A DNA stretch of 64,000 bases, taken from assembly GCF_009937955.1 (NCBI RefSeq), contig NZ_AP018439.1:3658001-3722000 (forward strand). The letters run 5' to 3'. Source of the DNA: Undibacterium sp. KW1. Its GTDB lineage: Bacteria; Pseudomonadota; Gammaproteobacteria; Burkholderiales; Burkholderiaceae_D. Both the position numbers and the translations under genes were made by a program. Below the pieces are notes generated by a model. The model was not told the origin of the DNA. It ran no database searches and saw nothing but the letters and a program-made list of their open reading frames with translations. Shown piece by piece: positions 17,958 through 27,972 of this stretch; the first letter of the stretch is position 1; each line of letters opens with the position of its first letter.

Positions 17958-19703
17958 TCAAGCGGCAAACTGCAGACGATGCAGGTTCGCATAAGTGCCG
18001 CCATTATCCAGCAATTCTGCATGCGTACCCATCTCTATGATCTTGCCATCGACCAGTACAGCAATGCGGCTGGCACGTTCTATGGTAGATAGGCGATGAG
18101 CAATGACCAGCGTGGTACGGCCCAGCATCAACTCGTCCAGTGCGGCCTGTACGGCACGTTCAGACTCGCTGTCAAGTGCAGAGGTAGCTTCATCCAGAAT
18201 GAGGATAGGTGCATTTTTATAGATGGCGCGGGCAATAGCCAGGCGCTGTCTCTGACCACCGGACAGGCGCATGCCGTTGTCGCCTATCATGGTGTTCAAG
18301 CCGTCGGGCAAATCACGCACAACGTCAGTCAGGTGTGCGGCCTGCACTGCCGCTGCCACGCGTGCTGGGTCAGGGTTGGCATCACCATAGGCAATATTTG
18401 ACACCAGAGTGTCATCAAACAAAACCACATTCTGGCTGACCATGGCGATTTGTTCGCGCAGGCTGGTCAAGGAAATGTCATGCAATGAAATGCCATCGAG
18501 CAGGATGTCGCCAGAATCCGGCGTGTAAAAACGCGGCACCAGATTCACCAGAGAAGTCTTGCCGCCGCCCGACATGCCAACCAGAGCGATGGTCTCGCCC
18601 GGTGCTATGCTGAGGTTGATATCTTTCAGCGCTTCCTGCTCCTGGCCTGGGTAAGAGAAGCTGGTATGGACAAATTCCAGTTTGCCTTGCGCACGGGCTG
18701 GCAGTGCTTTGCCGCTATCGGTTTCTGGCAGGGTATCGATGAGGGCAAATACCGACTCTGCCGCAGCCATGCCGCGCTGCATGGGGCCATTCAAGTCTGC
18801 CAGCCGTTTCAAAGGTGTCAGCAACAGCATCATGAGACTGACAAACTCAATAAAGCGGCCTGCTGTGGTGGCGTCTTGCGCTGCTTGCGACACCGCAAAC
18901 ATGATGACCACCGCTACCGCAATCGCAGCTGCGAGTTGTGTCAACGGTGTCGTTGATGCGACAGCGATGGTGGTGCGCATGGCATAGCCGCGCAACTTTT
19001 CATTCTTGGCTTCGAACCTTTCCTGCTCATATTTCTGCCCACCAAAAATACGTATGACCTGGCTGGCACGTGTGGCTTCTTCTATGACCTGGGTCAGTTC
19101 ATTGCTGACATCGAGCTGGCTTTGATTGAGTTTGCGCAGGCGCTTGCTGACACCACGTACCAGAAAAGCCATGACCGGCATCATGACCAGAGCAATGATG
19201 GTCAACTGCCAGTTGCGCCACAACAAGGCAGCCAGCAAGACCATGACCGTCAATGAATCGCGGAACAGTGTGGTCATCGAGACCTTGAGCATCTCGACGA
19301 TTTGCTGCGCCTCAAACATGATGGTGTTGATGATGCGGCCACTCGATTCACTTTGGTAAAAGCTGATGGGCACATTCAGGATGCGGTCAAATACCTTGGC
19401 GCGTAGTTGATTCAATAATCTGGTCGAAATCCAGGTCATCAGATAACTTGTAGTAAACGTGCAAATGCCACGAAACAGGAAAATCGCAATAATTGCCGTT
19501 GGCACCATCCACAGGGCAAGCTTTTTCGCATCGGCATTAAAACCGTGATCGAGAATGTAGCCCAGCACCTTGGGGAACATGACTTCCGTCGAAGCTGTGC
19601 CCAGCATGGTCAGCAAGGCCCACCACACCCGGGAGCGATAAGGCGCGATGGACTGCCACAAGCGGCGGAATACATCGATGGTTTCTTTATTGATCAAACT
19701 CAT
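17958..19703 (-). CDS. msbA: Lipid A export ABC transporter MsbA
   Basis: A 581-residue half-transporter: a six-span membrane domain (about 20-310) followed by one nucleotide-binding domain. Walker A is GMSGGGKTSLV, the signature is LSGGQRQRLAIARA, and Walker B is ILILDEATSALD, with the His switch in VIAHRLSTI. It flips lipid A-core to the periplasmic leaflet as a homodimer. The membrane part carries MsbA features such as FYQSESSGRIINTIMFEAQQI. It is followed by the peroxidase-like gene and waaF, and 88 bp separate it from the ligase-like gene upstream. Confidence 0.92.
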   Translation of the reverse strand: MSLINKETIDVFRRLWQSIAPYRSRVWWALLTMLGTASTEVMFPKVLGYILDHGFNADAKKLALWMVPTAIIAIFLFRGICTFTTSYLMTWISTRLLNQLRAKVFDRILNVPISFYQSESSGRIINTIMFEAQQIVEMLKVSMTTLFRDSLTVMVLLAALLWRNWQLTIIALVMMPVMAFLVRGVSKRLRKLNQSQLDVSNELTQVIEEATRASQVIRIFGGQKYEQERFEAKNEKLRGYAMRTTIAVASTTPLTQLAAAIAVAVVIMFAVSQAAQDATTAGRFIEFVSLMMLLLTPLKRLADLNGPMQRGMAAAESVFALIDTLPETDSGKALPARAQGKLEFVHTSFSYPGQEQEALKDINLSIAPGETIALVGMSGGGKTSLVNLVPRFYTPDSGDILLDGISLHDISLTSLREQIAMVSQNVVLFDDTLVSNIAYGDANPDPARVAAAVQAAHLTDVVRDLPDGLNTMIGDNGMRLSGGQRQRLAIARAIYKNAPILILDEATSALDSESERAVQAALDELMLGRTTLVIAHRLSTIERASRIAVLVDGKIIEMGTHAELLDNGGTYANLHRLQFAA

Positions 19704-19791
19704 AGTATGAAATTCATATCCTGTCTTGGCACAAGCCGCTCAATCAATTAATCAATCAGGCTTGCGCATAAATAATCTATCTGCGGCGTGA

Positions 19792-21126
19792 CTAATTTTT
19801 ATTACGCATGCCAGCCAGCGGTATCGCCAGCAGGATCATGAAAGCCATGCCAAACACAGCATCGCGCAAAATCGCATTGAACATACCGCCCAGCATCATG
19901 GCGATGGTCAGCATCAGCAAGGGCATGGCCATTTCCCTGGTGTTGGGATTCTCATGCACAGCCATACTTGCCATACTTGCCATACGATAGGCCACCCAGT
20001 ATTGGGTCGCCCAGATCGCCAGCAGGGCCAACAAGCCAAGGACACCCACTTCTGTCAGGTACAACAAATAATCATTGTGTGGTGTGGTCATGGTTGCACT
20101 GATGAGGCCCCTGGCTTTTTTCTGGTAAAGATACATCCAGGTAGCAATGCCATGACCTGCCAGGGGTTTCTCGGCAATGATCTCACCGGTGATCTTGTAA
20201 AGTTCCAGACGCATGCCATCATCATTGACTTTGCGGCCTTGGGAAAAATCATGCAGTTGATGCACAGTACACAGGCTGCGCAATTTAAAAATTTCCCACG
20301 GTCCAGCCTGTACCAACCGTACCTCACAAGTTGCCGGTGGTGGCAGACTCAAGGCATATTTCCAGCCGCCGCCAAGTGCTGCCAGCAAGATCAGAGGCAA
20401 AGCCACTACCCGCCATGACCAACCTATCTGGCGCAATATCAGCACACCGCACAGGATAAAAAACAGCAGACTGGCCGTCCTGGTTTTTGCCAGCAAGACC
20501 AGGGCTGCTGCCACATACACGATTGCCAGTACACGCCAGACCAGGTGGTCGCGGTGACTGCGCAAATCATGCAACATCCAGGCGGCAGCAATCGCCATCA
20601 ATATGCCCAGCAAGATGGATTTATTACCCTCATAAATCACATAGCTGCGAAATACCGTATTGACCGGCAAGAGATGGAAAAAATTGGCAACAAACAGCGT
20701 TGCCGCCAGCACTGCACCAGCAAAGAAAACATACATCGCCCGCCTTTGCCACACGCCCGCAGTCACGGTCAGAAAAGGCAAGAGAAACAAATACGTCTGG
20801 TAATGCACAAACCCCGGCCAGAATTCTTTACTGATTTCTGGCGGGATATCCTGCATTGCCGCCAGCACGATACTCACCAGGCTAAGGCCAAGTACCGGCA
20901 GCAACATGGCGCTTTGCCTGATCCTGTGCATCTTCTTCAGGTAGCCACCGGACACCAGCAAACTGATATAAAACAGCAGCACACCGGCATACATGACACC
21001 AACCGGGAAAAACAGGGTCAGCGGCAAGCCTGTCAGTATCTGATGCGGCAAGGACTGGCGCCAGCCGGTTTGCGGCTCTGCCTGCGGCGAACCACCACGC
21101 GCTGGCAATACACTACTGGTATCCAT
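19792..21126 (-). CDS. O-antigen ligase/polymerase-like membrane protein
   Basis: About 444 residues with ten or more hydrophobic spans and a large periplasmic loop (about 250-350) that ends with the ligase-like GHGIATWMYLYQKKARG and the conserved PHNDYLLYLTEVGVLGLLALL, characteristic of the Wzy_C / O-antigen ligase superfamily. It probably transfers O-chain or another glycan to lipid A-core, or polymerises a repeat unit. ATG 21126 follows the dnaE stop by 4 bp; a TTG at 21144 overlapping dnaE is possible. Ligase versus polymerase cannot be settled here, but proximity to waaF and msbA favours a WaaL-type role. Confidence 0.82.
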   Translation of the reverse strand: MDTSSVLPARGGSPQAEPQTGWRQSLPHQILTGLPLTLFFPVGVMYAGVLLFYISLLVSGGYLKKMHRIRQSAMLLPVLGLSLVSIVLAAMQDIPPEISKEFWPGFVHYQTYLFLLPFLTVTAGVWQRRAMYVFFAGAVLAATLFVANFFHLLPVNTVFRSYVIYEGNKSILLGILMAIAAAWMLHDLRSHRDHLVWRVLAIVYVAAALVLLAKTRTASLLFFILCGVLILRQIGWSWRVVALPLILLAALGGGWKYALSLPPPATCEVRLVQAGPWEIFKLRSLCTVHQLHDFSQGRKVNDDGMRLELYKITGEIIAEKPLAGHGIATWMYLYQKKARGLISATMTTPHNDYLLYLTEVGVLGLLALLAIWATQYWVAYRMASMASMAVHENPNTREMAMPLLMLTIAMMLGGMFNAILRDAVFGMAFMILLAIPLAGMRNKN

Positions 21127-21130
21127 GGAA

Positions 21131-24100
21131 TCAGGCGTATTCAATTTTGACGTTTTTCATGGATAGCCATTCACCCAGGTTCTGACGCAAGACATCATCC
21201 GGGTTCACCCGCCACTGGTCAGACAGATACAGCTCAGCACTGGCATTGGCGTTCTGATAACGTATCAATACCGGGCAACCATCGGCGTTCAAATGTGGTT
21301 TCAGCATCTCTTGCAGTTTTTTCGTGTCTGCAGTCGATGTCAGCGTCAGACGCAAACCTTGCGAGAACTGCACGCGGGCACGGCCTATGTCCATGACTTT
21401 TTCAGCCGAGATACGCAAGCCGCCAGAGAACCTGTCTTCCGACACTTTGCCCAGAACAGCGAGGAATTCATCCTCCTTGAACAAGGATTTGAACTCTTCC
21501 ATGAGTTCGCTATACACCGTCACCTCAACCACGGCAGTGCCATCATCAAGGCTGACGATGAGCAGCTTGCCGCGCTGTGTCATCTGGGTGCGCACACCGG
21601 TAATGATGCCGCAAATCAGGCGCAAGTCGCGTGAAGGTTCCAGCTTGGCAAGAGTGGTCTTGATGAACTGGCGCACTTCTGGCGCATAAGAATCAAACAG
21701 ATGACCGGACAGGTAAAAGCCCAGCGCCAGTTTTTCTTCGGTCAGGCGCTTCTTGTCTGTCCACGGCGGTACATCCAGGTAATCTGGTGGCGCGATCAAA
21801 TCATCGTCATCACCAAACAGGCTGACCTGGTTTGCTGCGGCTTCTGCCTGCATCGCTGCTTCCATTGCAAAATCGACGGTAGCCAGCAAGACGCCACGGT
21901 CTTTGCCCAGGCAATCCATGGCACCGGCACGTATCAGTGACTCTACCGTTCGACGGTTGACCTGCCGTTTATCGACGCGTTTACAGAAATCAAACAAATC
22001 CTTAAATGGTCCGCCTTCTTTTCTCGCAGTGATGATGCTTTCTATCGCATTCTGGCCCGAGCCTTTGACGGCGCCCATGCCATAGCGTATCTGGCTGGAT
22101 TTTTTGCCAGGTTCGGCAACTGGCATGAAACGATAATCGGACAGATTGATATCTGGCGGCAGCATTTTGAGCTTGCAGATATCAATCGCATCTTCGACCA
22201 GGATTTTGACCTTGTCGGTATCATCCATGGCCAGCGACATATTGGCTGCCATGAAAGCAGCGGCATGATGCGCCTTCAGATAAGCGGTGTGATAAGACAG
22301 CAAGGCATACGCGGCAGCATGGGATTTATTAAAACCATAGCCCGCGAATTTTTCCATCAAATCGAAAATCTCGTCGGCTTTTTCTTGCGGCAAACCATCC
22401 TTGGCTGCACCGTCACGGAAAATCTGGCGATGCTCGGCCATCTCTTCTGCTTTTTTCTTACCCATGGCACGGCGCAGCAAATCGGCACCGCCGAGTGAGT
22501 AGCCACCGACCACCTGGGCCATCTGCATAACCTGCTCCTGATACACCATGATGCCGTAGGTTTCAGACAAAATGCCTTCGGTACGGGGATCAGGATAATC
22601 GAATTTCTCACCGTGCTTGCGTTTGCAGAAATCCGGGATCAGGTCCATAGGGCCAGGGCGGTACAAAGCCACCAGCGCGATAATGTCTTCAAAGCGGTCA
22701 GGACGCGCATCTTTCAGCATGCCTTGCATGCCGCGGCTTTCCAGCTGGAACACAGCCACGGTCTTGGCCTTGGTCAGCAAATCATAAGACGCCCTGTCAT
22801 CCAGTGGCAATTTGGCCAGATCAAAGTCGGCCATGGCCGGGTCCATCATCTTGATATAGCGCACTGCCCTGTCGAGAATGGTCAAGGTGGTCAAGCCCAA
22901 AAAGTCGAACTTGACCAGGCCCACAGCCTCGACGTCGTCTTTATCGTATTGCGACACCACTCCAGAATCACCGCCCTGGGTATACAACGGGCAAAAATCT
23001 GTGAGCTTGCCTGGTGCAATCAATACACCACCGGCATGCATACCGATATTACGGGTGATGCCTTCTACCTGTTGCGCCAGGTCGAGCAGGGTTTTGACTT
23101 CTTCTTCGTTTTCCTGACGCTCAGCCAGCAAGGGTTCTTCTACAATCGCCTCGGCTATCGTGACTTGTTTGCCCGGTTTGAACGGGATCAGTTTGGAGAC
23201 GCCATCGCAGAACATGTAGCCAAAGTCCAGCACGCGGCCGATGTCGCGTATCGCGCCCTTGGCAGCCATGGTACCGAAGGTGGCAATCTGCGACACCGCT
23301 TCTTTGCCATAACGGTCTTTCACGTACTGAATAACCTTGTCGCGGCCTTCCTGGCAAAAGTCAATATCAAAGTCGGGCATGGATACCCGCTCCGGGTTCA
23401 GGAAACGCTCGAACAGCAGGTTGTACTGCAAAGGATCAAGATCGGTGATCAGCAATGAATACGCAACCAGGGAACCGGCACCAGAACCACGGCCCGGCCC
23501 TACCGGCACGCCATTGTTCTTGGCCCACTGGATAAAGTCAGCAACGATGAGGAAGTAACCCGGGAAACCCATCTTGATAATGGTGTCGGTTTCAAACTTC
23601 AGGCGCGCCTCATAACGGGCACGCTCTTTCTCGCGCTTTTCTTCATTCGGGAAAATTTGATTGAGGCGAAACTCGAGACCACGCCGGGATTCATGCTCCA
23701 AAAAGTCATTGATGGTCATGCCCTCAGGCGTAGGAAAATCCGGCAGCTTCGGCTTACCCAGTTCCAGCATCAGGTTACAGCGCTTGGCGATTTCAACTGA
23801 ATTGCGCAGTGCGGCTGGCAAGTCGGCAAACAATTCTGCCATCTCGGCCTGGGTCTTGAAGCATTGCTGTTCATTGAACCTGCGCACGCGGCGGCCATTG
23901 GCGAGCATATCGCCCTCGGCAATACAGACGCGTGCTTCATGGGCGGTGTAATCGTCTTTGCTGATGAATTGCACAGGATGGGTTGCCACCACCGGCAATT
24001 TGAGCCTGCCAGCCAGGGCCACGGCAGCACGCACATGATTGTCCATGTTCGCCTGGCCTGCTCTTTGTATTTCTATATAAAAATGATTGGGGAAAATACT

Positions 24101-24649
24101 GGACCAGCGCCTGGCGTTTTGTTCTGCCAAATCAAGATTGCCATTGTCGATAGCAACGCCGACATCACCAAAATGCGCGCCAGAGATGGCGATCAGGCCA
24201 CCACCCTTACCTTCTTCAAAAATACTCTGCAACCATTCATAGCGGATTTCTGCACGCCCCTTGTGCTGGTTCGTCAGCCAGGCCTGTGCCAGCAATTCGC
24301 ATAACTGCAAATACCCCAGCTTGTTCTTGACCAGCAACAGCAACCGGGATGGTTTGTCACGATCGACATCATTGCTGATCCACACATCGCAACCGGCGAT
24401 AGGCTTCATGCCCTTGCCGCGTGCGGCTTTATAAAATTTCACCATGGCGAACAAATTCGCCAGGTCAGTAATTGCCATTGCAGGCTGTTTGTCTTTGACT
24501 GCTGCCTTGATAACATCATCAATACGCACCAGGCCATCGACTATCGAATATTCAGAGTGGATGCGCAGATGGACAAAGGCAGGCTCGTAGGGCTTGCTGA
24601 CGACAACTTCGGTGGTCGCTTCAGGGGAGGTAATTAATTCTGTAGTCAT
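21131..24649 (-). CDS. dnaE: DNA polymerase III alpha subunit
   Basis: The replicative polymerase, 1172 residues, of normal length for DnaE. It has an N-terminal PHP domain (FVHLRIHSEYSIVDGLV), the polymerase palm with PDFDIDFCQEGRD giving the two catalytic aspartates and FDFLGL the third, the helix-hairpin-helix region, and a C-terminal OB fold (LICGIITGVRTQMTQRGK) followed by the tau-interacting end. Upstream is a 294-bp AT-rich gap shared with the divergent TonB receptor operon. The downstream ligase-like gene begins a few bases past its stop. Confidence 0.97.
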   Translation of the reverse strand: MTTELITSPEATTEVVVSKPYEPAFVHLRIHSEYSIVDGLVRIDDVIKAAVKDKQPAMAITDLANLFAMVKFYKAARGKGMKPIAGCDVWISNDVDRDKPSRLLLLVKNKLGYLQLCELLAQAWLTNQHKGRAEIRYEWLQSIFEEGKGGGLIAISGAHFGDVGVAIDNGNLDLAEQNARRWSSIFPNHFYIEIQRAGQANMDNHVRAAVALAGRLKLPVVATHPVQFISKDDYTAHEARVCIAEGDMLANGRRVRRFNEQQCFKTQAEMAELFADLPAALRNSVEIAKRCNLMLELGKPKLPDFPTPEGMTINDFLEHESRRGLEFRLNQIFPNEEKREKERARYEARLKFETDTIIKMGFPGYFLIVADFIQWAKNNGVPVGPGRGSGAGSLVAYSLLITDLDPLQYNLLFERFLNPERVSMPDFDIDFCQEGRDKVIQYVKDRYGKEAVSQIATFGTMAAKGAIRDIGRVLDFGYMFCDGVSKLIPFKPGKQVTIAEAIVEEPLLAERQENEEEVKTLLDLAQQVEGITRNIGMHAGGVLIAPGKLTDFCPLYTQGGDSGVVSQYDKDDVEAVGLVKFDFLGLTTLTILDRAVRYIKMMDPAMADFDLAKLPLDDRASYDLLTKAKTVAVFQLESRGMQGMLKDARPDRFEDIIALVALYRPGPMDLIPDFCKRKHGEKFDYPDPRTEGILSETYGIMVYQEQVMQMAQVVGGYSLGGADLLRRAMGKKKAEEMAEHRQIFRDGAAKDGLPQEKADEIFDLMEKFAGYGFNKSHAAAYALLSYHTAYLKAHHAAAFMAANMSLAMDDTDKVKILVEDAIDICKLKMLPPDINLSDYRFMPVAEPGKKSSQIRYGMGAVKGSGQNAIESIITARKEGGPFKDLFDFCKRVDKRQVNRRTVESLIRAGAMDCLGKDRGVLLATVDFAMEAAMQAEAAANQVSLFGDDDDLIAPPDYLDVPPWTDKKRLTEEKLALGFYLSGHLFDSYAPEVRQFIKTTLAKLEPSRDLRLICGIITGVRTQMTQRGKLLIVSLDDGTAVVEVTVYSELMEEFKSLFKEDEFLAVLGKVSEDRFSGGLRISAEKVMDIGRARVQFSQGLRLTLTSTADTKKLQEMLKPHLNADGCPVLIRYQNANASAELYLSDQWRVNPDDVLRQNLGEWLSMKNVKIEYA

Positions 24650-24943
24650 ACCGCTATTCTACCTGTTGCCCAAGCTGATCAGAAGCTTTGCCTTGCTAAA
24701 GTTTTCAAATATGCAATTTATATTAATTTAACTTTAATTTAATGAGCATTCGCACAAGCTAATTCATCATGCCGACAATAAATAAGGTTTTAATTTGCCT
24801 ATTATGCAAATTCCAAATAAGGCCCCATGTCCAAAAAATCTGAGCCCTAAAAACAACAAATTCAGGAATGTAAATAGGTCTTGTGACTCTCGTCTTTGCA
24901 TTTAAGCTACATTCGCCAGCCTCTGCTGTGTTACTCTAAATCA

Positions 24944-26998
24944 ATGCATTTTCTGGCTCTGGGGCATAACTTGTTAGCAGAAGAAAAACTCCGCATCCAT
25001 AGCAACTATTCTGGCAAGCGCTCTTACGGGCGTGCTGGCTGCGCTGCCCTGCTTTTTTCCCTAATGCATCAGGTAGTACTGGCCGGCGGCGGAGAAGAAT
25101 CGATTTTTCTGGATGACGTACCTGTGGTGCTGTCCGCCTCGCGCCTGTCACAACCCATCAATGAAGCACCAGTCGCAGTCACCATCATAGACAGGCAGAT
25201 GATCAAGGACTCTGGTGCCTGGGACTTGTCCGAGATTTTTCGCCTGGTACCAGGCATGTATGTGGCTTACCATGCCGATCCCTATTACTCAGCAGACAGC
25301 ACGGTCGCCTATCATGGCATGGTCACCACCACGACCTCAGACCACATGCAGGTCCTGATCGATGGCCGCTCTGTGTATGCCAGTCTGTTTGGTGGTGTGA
25401 ACTGGAGCGACTTGCCCATCGTCCTTGATGACATAGAACGCATAGAAGTCATACGCGGGCCAGACTCTGCCAGTTACGGTGCGAATTCATATTCCGGCGT
25501 CATCAATATCATTACCCGCCACCCGGCAGAGACCCAGGGTACCACTCTGTCCATGGCATTTGGCAATGGCCGCAAGGAGGGCATCTTGCGCTATGGCGGC
25601 AAGACTGGTGCATTAAGCTACCGCCTGACCGCCAGCATCAGGGATGACAAGGGCGAAGATGACACTATCAAGAAGCCGACTTCCGGCTTCACTTTCTGGA
25701 ACCTGAACAAGTATGACAACAAGACCATACACAACCTGAACCTGCGCGCTGATTACCAGGTCAATTCTGCCGATACACTGGAATTCCAGTTCGGCTATAA
25801 CGGTGGTCCGCGTGAAGTCGGTGAATACAATAATGTCTCCGCCATCAGCAGACGGGCAGAAAGTCATTTTCAGATGCTGCACTGGCGCCGCGCCCTCGAA
25901 GGTGGTGGCGAATTGTCCGTGCAAGCCTTTCACACTGTAGAAAGAGTGTATGCACGCCTGAAGGATTCTGACGGCGTCAGTGATGGCGATGCCATCTTGC
26001 GGCGCTATGACCTGGAAGTGCAGCACACCTTTTCACCATTCAAGAACGCCCGCCTGGTCTGGGGTGGCAGCATACGCTATGACCAGACGTATGCACCTTA
26101 CTACCTAGGGGTAGGCGACAACCAGTATCTGTATGGCGATTTCCCTTATCACCTGCGCCGTTTTTTTGGCAATCTTGAATGGCACGCCCGCCCTGACCTG
26201 GTCTTCAATGTCGGTGGAATGATAGAAAACAATACCTATACCGGCACTGATACCACGCCCAGGGTTGCTGTCAACTGGCATGTGCAGCCCGGCCATACTC
26301 TGCGCCTAAGTCATTCACGCGCTACGCGCTCGCCTTCTGTGTATGAAAAAACTTATGACAATTACTGGCGCAGTGCAGACTTGTACCCAACTTTGCCGGA
26401 AATGCAGACTGAAAGAGTCAAATCAAGCGAAATAGGCTACATAGGTAAATACGGCAACCTCGATGTGGATTTTCGCCTGTTCTATGATGACTACAGCCAG
26501 TTGATTGATGTCAGGAACAGGCGCTCGGCTGCCAGCGGCAACCTTAATGCAGGCACAGCCATCATGCGTGGTTATGAATTGCAGCTAAAGGCGCAACTGA
26601 CAGACAAGACGCGACTTATCTATGGCCTCTCTGGTGGTAGCGTAAAAAGTGATAATGTGAATGGCGTCGTGTATAGCGATTCGCTACCTAAATACAACCA
26701 CAACATCATGCTCAGCCATAAATTCAATGAACAATGGAGTGGCAGCCTGGTAGCTTACCAGATGGCAAAAACCAAATTCAATGCCACCGACTACAACCCA
26801 CGCGAAAACCGTGGCTATTTCATCGATGGTAACAAGCGCGTGGATGCCAGGCTAAATTACCAGTTCAAGCTCGGTGGCAAGTCTGCCGAGTGTTCGCTGA
26901 TTGCCCAAAACCTGACCGATTCCCGGTATTTTGAGTACCGGCACGACAATGAATTGCCAGGCCGGACGCTGAGGCTGAACCTCAGACTGGACATGTGA
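24944..26998 (+). CDS. TonB-dependent outer-membrane receptor
   Basis: About 684 residues: a signal region (CAALLFSLMHQVVLAGG), a plug domain (VVLSASRLSQPINEAPVAVTII, DGRSVYASLFGGVNW, IERIEVIRGPDSASYGANSYSGVINIITR in parts) and a 22-strand barrel ending RLNLRLDM rather than with the usual aromatic residue. Substrate is unknown. ATG 24944 or TTG 24896 could start it; neither has a strong ribosome site and the N-terminal extension before the signal core is long. It heads a coupled operon with a binding protein and a diguanylate cyclase, so uptake or ligand sensing may feed c-di-GMP signalling. Confidence 0.88.
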   Translation: MHFLALGHNLLAEEKLRIHSNYSGKRSYGRAGCAALLFSLMHQVVLAGGGEESIFLDDVPVVLSASRLSQPINEAPVAVTIIDRQMIKDSGAWDLSEIFRLVPGMYVAYHADPYYSADSTVAYHGMVTTTTSDHMQVLIDGRSVYASLFGGVNWSDLPIVLDDIERIEVIRGPDSASYGANSYSGVINIITRHPAETQGTTLSMAFGNGRKEGILRYGGKTGALSYRLTASIRDDKGEDDTIKKPTSGFTFWNLNKYDNKTIHNLNLRADYQVNSADTLEFQFGYNGGPREVGEYNNVSAISRRAESHFQMLHWRRALEGGGELSVQAFHTVERVYARLKDSDGVSDGDAILRRYDLEVQHTFSPFKNARLVWGGSIRYDQTYAPYYLGVGDNQYLYGDFPYHLRRFFGNLEWHARPDLVFNVGGMIENNTYTGTDTTPRVAVNWHVQPGHTLRLSHSRATRSPSVYEKTYDNYWRSADLYPTLPEMQTERVKSSEIGYIGKYGNLDVDFRLFYDDYSQLIDVRNRRSAASGNLNAGTAIMRGYELQLKAQLTDKTRLIYGLSGGSVKSDNVNGVVYSDSLPKYNHNIMLSHKFNEQWSGSLVAYQMAKTKFNATDYNPRENRGYFIDGNKRVDARLNYQFKLGGKSAECSLIAQNLTDSRYFEYRHDNELPGRTLRLNLRLDM

Positions 26999-27000
26999 CC

Positions 27001-27972
27001 ATGCATTGGCAGTCAACAAGGCTTTTGCGGTATGTAGTCAACTTGCTAGGCCTGACCCTGAGTTTGCTGTATGGGCAAACGGTTCTGGCACTGGACAACA
27101 TCACCATCCTGCTGAGCGAAGAAGGCTCTGCTTATACTGAATTTTCCAGCCAGTTAAGCAGTCTGTTGGCGCAGGGACAAGGCAACGCAAAAAATACCAT
27201 CAAGGTCTTGAGCCTGAACACCTACAAGGCAGAAGATGTGCCGCGCAATGCCAACAATCACCTGCTGATCGCGGTTGGCACACCGGCCATGACAGCCATG
27301 GCGCAAAAGCCGCCTGCCATGGCGGTATTGAGCGTGCTGGTGCCACGCAATACCTTTCAAAAAATAGCCAGGCAATATGGCCGCCACCAGGACCCGCATC
27401 ATTTCTCGGCGATTTATTTTGACCAGCCGTGGTACCGGCAACTGGGTTTGATACGTACCAGTATGGCAGGGCGCAACCGCGTGGGATTATTACTCAGCAA
27501 AGACGGCAACGAGATGCTGGTCGGCTTATCAGCCATCGCCAAAGAAATGGAGCTGCAAATCAATGTTGAAACCGTCACCGATGATTCTGAATTACTGCCC
27601 GCCCTGCGCCGCTTGCTGAACAATAGCGACAGCCTGCTGGCCCTGCCCGATGCCGCCATTTACAACCGCAATAACATCCCCAGCATATTGCTGACCAGTT
27701 ACCGGCAAAAAGTGCCGCTATTCGGTTTTTCTGCCGCCTACGTCAAGGCCGGCGCGCTGGCTGGCGTCTATAGCTCTGCCACCCAGATAGCCCAGCAGGT
27801 AGCAGAGATCATCGCGACGCTGCCCAATAATGGCTACCTGCCGCTGCCACAATATCCACGTCACTTCAGTGTCAATATCAATACCCAGGTCAGCCGCTCA
27901 TTGAGCCTGGAAATGGAAGATGAAGTCAGCCTGACACGCAAGATCAAATCATTGCCGGAGCGTGTCCAATGA
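27001..27972 (+). CDS. Periplasmic binding protein of the ABC_sub_bind type
   Basis: About 323 residues. A signal peptide (LLRYVVNLLGLTLSLLYGQTVLA) is followed by a type I two-lobed fold: LLIAVGTPAMTAMAQKPP in lobe one and SAIYFDQPWYRQLGLIRTSM leading to lobe two, with SLLALPDAAIYNRNNIPSILLTSYR split across the hinge region. It resembles TrpX/ABC_sub_bind proteins that often lack a transporter. ATG 27001 follows the receptor stop by 2 bp (a GTG at 26995 overlaps it), and its own stop overlaps the cyclase start (ATGA). It probably presents a ligand to the cyclase sensor domain. Confidence 0.8.
   Translation: MHWQSTRLLRYVVNLLGLTLSLLYGQTVLALDNITILLSEEGSAYTEFSSQLSSLLAQGQGNAKNTIKVLSLNTYKAEDVPRNANNHLLIAVGTPAMTAMAQKPPAMAVLSVLVPRNTFQKIARQYGRHQDPHHFSAIYFDQPWYRQLGLIRTSMAGRNRVGLLLSKDGNEMLVGLSAIAKEMELQINVETVTDDSELLPALRRLLNNSDSLLALPDAAIYNRNNIPSILLTSYRQKVPLFGFSAAYVKAGALAGVYSSATQIAQQVAEIIATLPNNGYLPLPQYPRHFSVNINTQVSRSLSLEMEDEVSLTRKIKSLPERVQ

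Noticed and set aside
22613..23458. Plus-strand open frame of 281 codons within dnaE
   Set aside because: Antisense to the polymerase catalytic region; no family-like motif and no ribosome site.
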